NCBI GenBank assembly: GCA_007258455.2
Contig: VDFB02187766.1
Coordinates: forward strand, 273,268 to 337,267
Direction: 5' to 3'
DNA: 64,000 bases
DNA from: Sequoia sempervirens
Lineage: Eukaryota; Streptophyta; Pinopsida; Cupressales; Cupressaceae
In this document: positions 58,176 through 64,000 of the stretch, in pieces
Position numbering within the stretch: the stretch's first letter is position 1
How the letters are laid out: each line of letters opens with the position of its first letter
Program-made: the position numbers and the translations under genes
The notes under the pieces: generated by a model
The model's database searches: none
What the model was told of the DNA's origin: nothing
The model's input: only the letters and a program-made list of their open reading frames with translations

Positions 58176-60696
58176 GTGTGTAAATGAATCCTTTTTCATA
58201 CATTTATTTAAGTTATCGATTATTATTTTTAACAAGTCTATCCTAAAGGTCACATGTCTACCTTTCAGATTCATAAGTTCATTACCATCTTTATCCAAAA
58301 CATCAAACATCAAGCCTTTAGTCTAGTGAATGTCAAAAGTTTACAAGTTCATCATCCATATCACTCACTCGTTTCATCATCCATTCACATCATTGGTCCT
58401 AAACACCTTGGAGGTTCACTTTGGAAAAAATATAAAAAAAACAAGAAAGACATGGAACAAAAACAAAGTTTATCTATTATGAGTGACCTAAACCAACAAA
58501 ACCTTGGAATACTAGAGTTTGATACTAGAAGTTTTACAAGTCCATCATACAATCCATACATAAGCTCATCATATCCTACAAACTCTGATGACACAAAAAA
58601 TAGGGGTATGCCTAATCAAAAATTTGGAATATCTTGTCACATGGTAGATTAAACAAGTTTTAAAAATTTATACATCAACCCATTATGCAATTTCAAAATC
58701 CAACAATTCTAGGTGTTCAAAACATAAGCATGAACCTAGGGTTCCAAAACACCAATATCCAATCAAAAAATCCAAGCGTGAGTCTTTCTCATCACAACAT
58801 TGGTTCACAAGAAAAATACATCCCAAACATAAACTTATCAAACTTTGAACATGTTAAATCCATAAATGGGGAGCCTTGGGATGGATTCATTCATATCTCA
58901 ACAACACAACATCCAAAAAAGTCATCAACAATATCAATATCAAGGAAAAAATGTCATGCCTTCATAAAATAAATACATCACTCATAAAAATAATCAAATC
59001 ATTGATTTATATCAACAACACCTTGAACATCATCAAAACATTAATTTACACCAACAACATGTTCATGATCATCAAAACACGGATGCACATCAAAACTTTG
59101 CATATCAAACATAACATCAATAAGCACCTCAATCACAACAAAGCTTGAAATCCAACAACACTACCAAATGTGAATACACTCCTTTAGGGGAGCCAATTGA
59201 AGAAGCATTATTGAAACTAAACAAAGTTAAACAATTTTTGACAATAAGGAAATGGTTTGTCAACAAAAGAGACAAAGCATGCCAGTAATACTCCCATAAT
59301 ATTGGGGGAAACTTTATCTAGTGCAAACACCAACATGGGGAGTATGAAGAGCCCTTATGATGAAATGATACCAATGCTCCAGCCATTCATATCATGAATC
59401 TTTGTTCACACATATTTCCACCTACTAATTGTGACTTACCACAAGAAAGAGATCTATATCAATAAAAGAGAAAATTATTGAGCCAAAATATCGGAAAAGG
59501 AAAATGGACAAGAAAAATTCAAATTGATACCAAAGAAAAATAAAGAATCATCCCTACCACACTCCCTTAGTCAAAGAAACTATGGGAAATTTTCAAAAAG
59601 GGAAGTTCATCCATCAAAACTGCCCATCAATACAAACGAAAGCTTCAAGAGATACCTACAAGGTATATCAAGAAGTTTGTCCTAATTGAATCTCCATATC
59701 TACCCATCATTGCTCATCATCACAAGTTTGGAGAATCAAATATTCTAAACTATTGACCAATCCATCTACATCTCATATCCCTCAATGCATTCCACAATCC
59801 ACTTGAACATCCATCATATCCAAATCCCCTATTAATTATGTATTGGTAGCAACTCTTTATCATAAGTGCTCTAAGGGAACTCTATCGTGATGCACACATC
59901 TAAGTAATGTTAACTGTAGTATCGATAAAGAATACAAAAATCCAGGGCTTACATTCAAGTGCCTATATATTATCAAAACAACTCCTCCAAGAAAGATATC
60001 GTTGGGACATCATGATAGTAAAAAAATCTATATCAACACCAACAACATCTATAGTAGCACCACAAGGTGATTCAACATGAGCATAAAATTTCAAAAAAAT
60101 CAAAAAATCAAGAAAATAGTCAAGAGAAAAATCACCCTCTAGTGAAACCACTTTGGTGGTGCTTTGGACAAGTACCATAATTAAAATTTGGCAAACATTC
60201 ATCATGAGTAGAATTGAGCATCTATGTGCACCATTTCAGGTGGAAGCATCTCATCCCATCTATAATAAATCTTGCATACTATCAATTTTATCCATAATAA
60301 ATCTATGATTGATTATCTAATCCATTTTCATCCAATCTAATTTATCTTGATCTTGGAAAAGGTTCAATATGTACTTGATGCTTGCTTATGGTAAACATAT
60401 TGACATGGGTCACTATCATTGTTCCAATCCTCACCAACATTATCTGAGCCATGAGGAATTTTCCAAAGAGGCATACTCTATTCAAACATGTTATCCTATC
60501 ACAAGATAATCCTTGGCATCCTTCGCATACCCATCCACCAATATATTCATTTATCCATGCCTCCACCCATAACATTCCATACATTGCTAGAGACTAGAGG
60601 TACATATACTTACATCTTGCTTTGAGAACAAGTATTGAGCTATATTCTATAACTTATGTGGTGATCTAAACATTTACAAAAAGAAAAATCATATTA
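58176..60696 (+). other. Degraded Gypsy-type internal region (gag-like motif at 59170)
   Basis: A + strand frame at 59170-59235 reads YTPLGEPIEEALLKL, a motif found upstream of the zinc knuckle in many plant Athila/Tat gag proteins. Open segments at 58254-58652 and 58685-58972 are rich in Gln, Asn, Ser and His with no known domain. The rest is A/C-rich and full of stops. This is probably the element into which element IV inserted, or a fragment of another element. Confidence 0.45.
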
Positions 60697-61810
60697 ATCA
60701 GATCATTTGTAAGAAAAAATATAAATCACTAGCCCATGGAACATTTTGAGGAGAAGATGTTCCTTATCAAGCTTTATCTTTTAGCAAACGTCACTCCAAA
60801 CAATCAATTATCAGTTGCATCTACCTTGCACTTCAATTTCACATCAAATCATTCCAATAGATTTTGTTCCAAACCTAGCTTACAAATATTGATCTATCTT
60901 ATCCAATCAATCCATTATCAGCTCAAGATATGTCATTTCCCAATCCTTGTGTTGTCCAATACTATCCTTGCATTGTTGTGCATCCTCAATAATGTTATTA
61001 ATATTGGTTAGATCAATCAATACTAGCTTGGTTTTCAATAAAATCCCAAAATAGTTCATTGAGATCGTCACATATCCATACACTTTTCAACATCATGTGA
61101 AAAATACAAAACATTCAAATCACATAAGAATCCCTAAAATAGGTAAAAAATTCAATAAATAAAAAACATACTTTGTTGAACTACATTGTCACTAAGATTA
61201 AATGTTGGTAATGCCATCATTGATGAGCCCCTGAGATAAATTAGGCCAGTCCTTAGGAGTCCTTCATAATAAATTGACAACCCATCAAGCGTTGATATCT
61301 CATCAATAAAAGGTTACTGGTCAAAGTTAGTCAAGCTATGTGGTCTCTACATGTATAATGTAGACAAGGCTAATCTTTGATAAGTCCCTAAGGCCCTAGG
61401 TCAATTTGTCTTAGGTCTTGGTCCAAATCTCAAAAAACACAAAAACATTTGAAAACTTGAAAAAACTCAAAATAGTGGAAAACATTCAAAAAATCCTTAG
61501 CAACCTCAAATAATCAAAAACCTAAACATTCACATAAACATTCAAAAATATCAAAAACATCCTCAAAACACTGCAAAACACCAAAAACACTGAAATATTC
61601 CAAAAATTCCAAAACCACCCATCCCATTTCACTTGCACTCGCAATAAACTTGCATCCATAATAAATTGATCGTCACACTCCCTCTTTGGTAACATAAATA
61701 GAAAAACATTACAACAATCAGCAAAAGTAGAACCTTTAAACACAACAAAAAAATTAAACTCTTGATCATTATCAAACATGTCAATCAAACCTTATATCAA
61801 TAGCCTTATA
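60697..61810. repeat. Copy 1 of a large direct repeat
   Basis: Matches 62842-64000 nearly throughout (CACTAGCCCATGG at 60727 and 62872; TTGATCATTATCAAACATG in both). The offset grows from 2145 to about 2180 bp through indels. Its 3' half is a C/A-rich simple-like stretch with many CAAAAACATTC-type words. No coding frame recognised. Confidence 0.75.
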
Positions 61811-62684
61811 AACAACCTATCAACCTACCACCATACACTAACATGTCCTCGGATGCATCCTTCCTACAATGAGCATTATCATTGACAATCATTTTAAATT
61901 CTTATCCTCAAAATAAAACAAACCTTTTGGCAATAGATATTAATAACATTGACTGTTTGTATCTTGATCTTTTCTTATTATTTATTGTATTTACTCATTC
62001 CAAGGACCTATTGATGACGTCTATCAAAATGATTTAGAGAGAAAGGAATGGGGCATTGACAATTATCTTTTGTTTTTTGTGCATGTGGGATATTCTTGTA
62101 ATATAACCTTGGAAAGTATTTTCTTTGTTGTGTGTAGGTAGGTCATTTGGAATAAATTTTTGACTATTGCATATTTTTCTTTGAAATGTTCTACACTTCT
62201 AAAATATATTCCAACAAGGTTTTCATATGTCAGGTGGGAGCAAGGATGATCCTATATGCTTGTAGAGTCAAATTTCATCACAATAGATAGAAGGGCATCC
62301 TAGTTATAAATACATTGATGCATCGTGTCTATGTTTTATATCAAAAATAAGGAATGAAATGATGAAGTATCACTATTGATGCTACCCATGGTCAATGATT
62401 GTCTATACATAATAAAAATTTTCAACATGAAACATCTAAGATTTTTAAAAATTATCTTTCATCCTGTATAAGCTGAACTGATCATAAATCTTTGTCACAA
62501 TCTCGATCTGAAAATTAAAATTTTTGCTCGATCTCTCAAGGTGGTGGGGTACTAACTTAATTCCTTCTATTAGGGAAATAGTGGGGCATCAAAAAAATCA
62601 AGAATTTTTAAATTTTTTATATGAGTAGCAGTCTTAATCCAAAAAATGTCAATTTTTGTACCAGTGTAATAGGTACCTCACTTC
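61811..62684. other. Sequence between the two repeat copies
   Basis: No gene recognised. A stretch around 61990-62060 (GAGAGAAAGGAATGGGGCA) and the purine-rich end look like the 3' non-coding end of a Gypsy element. Confidence 0.35.
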
Positions 62685-64000
62685 AAAGAGGGGAAAAATG
62701 TAGACACTAAAAATTGCCCTGACTAGCATTGCACTCTTGAATCTGATTACTAACACCATTTCATCCTAAATTCACCTCATTTTTAATAGTTTAATTGAAT
62801 GATCCTAGTTATTTAATTAAACGCATCAGTTTCTCCTATTGGTCAAATCATTTTTGAAAAAAAATCTAAATCACTAGCCCATGGCACATTTTGATGAGAA
62901 TATGTTCCTTATCAAGCTTTATCTTTTTATCAAATATCACTCCAAAAAATCAATTATCAGTTGCATCTACCTTGCACTTCAATGTCACATCAAATCACTG
63001 CAATACATTTTGTTCCAAGCCTAGCTTAAAAATCTTGATCTATCTGATCCAATCAATCCACCATCATCAGAAGATATGCCATTTCCCAATCCTTGTGTTG
63101 TCGAATACTATCCTTACACTGTTGTCCATCCTCAACAATGTTATCACTATTAGTAGTATATCAATTAGATCAATCAATACTCGCTTGGATTTCAATAAAA
63201 TCCCAAAGCAGATCATTGAGATCATCACATATCCGTACACTTGTCAACATCATGCAAAAAATCCAAAAAAATTCAAATCACATTAAAATCCGTAAAATAG
63301 TTCAAAAAGTTAATAAATAAAAAACATATCTTGTCAAACTACATCATCTCTAAGCTTAAATGTTAGTAATGTGAGCATCCATGAGCCCCTGAGATGCATT
63401 AAGCCAGTCTTTAGTATTTCGTCATAATAAAATCACAATCTATCAAGTGTTCATATCACATCAATAAAAGGTTATTGGTCAAAGTCAGTTGAACTACATG
63501 ATCTCTATGTGTATAATGTAGACAAGGCTAATATTTGATAAGTCCCTAAGGCCCTAGGCCAGTCCCTCTTAGGTCTTGGTTGAAATCTCAAAAAACACAA
63601 AAAAAAATGAAAACTTAGAAAACACAATAAATATTTGAAAATTTGAAAAACCAAAATATCGGAAAGCATTCAAAAAATCCTTAACAACCTCAAATAATAA
63701 AAAACCTAAACATTCACATAAATATTCAAAAATAGCAAAAAAAGCCTCAAAACATTGTAAAACACCAAAAACATTGAAATATTCCAAAAATTCCAAAACT
63801 AGCCATCCCATTTCGCTTGCAAGCACAAGAAAATTTCATCCATAATAAATCGATCGTCACACTCACTCTTTGGTAACACAAAACAAAAGTACAACAATCA
63901 GCAAAAGTATTAACTTTAAACACAACAAAAAAATCAAACTCTTGATCATTATCAAACATGTCAATCAAAATTTATATCAATAGCCTTTCAAACAACCTAT
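62685..64000 (+). mobile_element. Polypurine tract and start of a 3' LTR, cut by the window edge
   Basis: AAAGAGGGGAAAAA (62685-62698) is followed at 62699 by TGTAGACACTAAAAATTG, a good PPT/LTR junction for a + strand element. From 62842 onward it matches copy 1 at 60697. The end lies beyond the window. Confidence 0.5.

Noticed and set aside
1..64000. tRNA, rRNA or other structural RNA genes
   Set aside because: No cloverleaf or rRNA-like segment was recognised by eye; tRNA similarity is limited to the primer-binding sites.

Overview
The window looks like plant nuclear DNA, most likely from a large-genome seed plant such as a conifer. It is AT-rich and has one compact host gene at the left edge, a single-exon basic secretory protein (BSP) family gene at 197-895. 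Almost everything else is retroelement DNA. The conifer assignment is inference; that the sequence is plant follows from the BSP family and from Athila- and Tat-like Ty3/Gypsy elements.

Left part (1-8244): the BSP gene with a TATA box, AT-rich intergenic DNA with an 86-bp inverted repeat, a decayed Copia-like LTR/PBS remnant near 3130, a minisatellite at 4330-4610, and a reverse-oriented solo LTR (5634-7405) with a perfect CTTGA target-site duplication (TSD).

From 8245 to 58175 I can resolve a nest of insertions from paired LTRs, TSDs and reading frames that resume across insertion points. Element IV (+, 8245-58175; gag and protease remnants but no recognisable RT or integrase) contains element III (+, 11067-45948; no pol, one serine/proline-rich acidic ORF). 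Element III contains element II (-, 15621-43052; TSD TTACT), a giant Tat-like Gypsy element of about 14.9 kb once insertions are subtracted. Element II contains an Athila-like Gypsy element (-, 18607-30309; near-perfect TSD TAGCA/TAGCG). Separately, element IV is interrupted inside its gag zinc knuckle by a coding-free LTR retrotransposon (+, 47749-51574; TSD ATTAT). A non-coding terminal-inverted-repeat (TIR) transposon of about 0.7-0.8 kb occurs three times, once each in element IV, the 5' LTR of element II and the coding-free element. Two of these insertions have recognisable empty sites in homologous copies elsewhere in the window.

Right part (58176-64000): probable remains of a further + strand Gypsy element, with a gag-like motif at 59170, a polypurine tract at 62685 followed by an LTR start at 62699, and a repeat of about 1.1 kb present twice about 2.15 kb apart.

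All pol-type reading frames carry stops or frameshifts, so these are relics. The two least expected features are (i) a family of short hairpins, GGGACT-(variable arm)-loop-(pairing arm)-AGTCCC, repeated within the LTRs and leaders of elements III and IV and their relatives, whose inner arms change sequence while staying complementary; and (ii) in element II, a + strand (antisense) ORF with its own TATA box downstream of integrase, next to a long sense ORF ending in a predicted coiled coil. All boundaries were set by eye; no alignment or database search was run.
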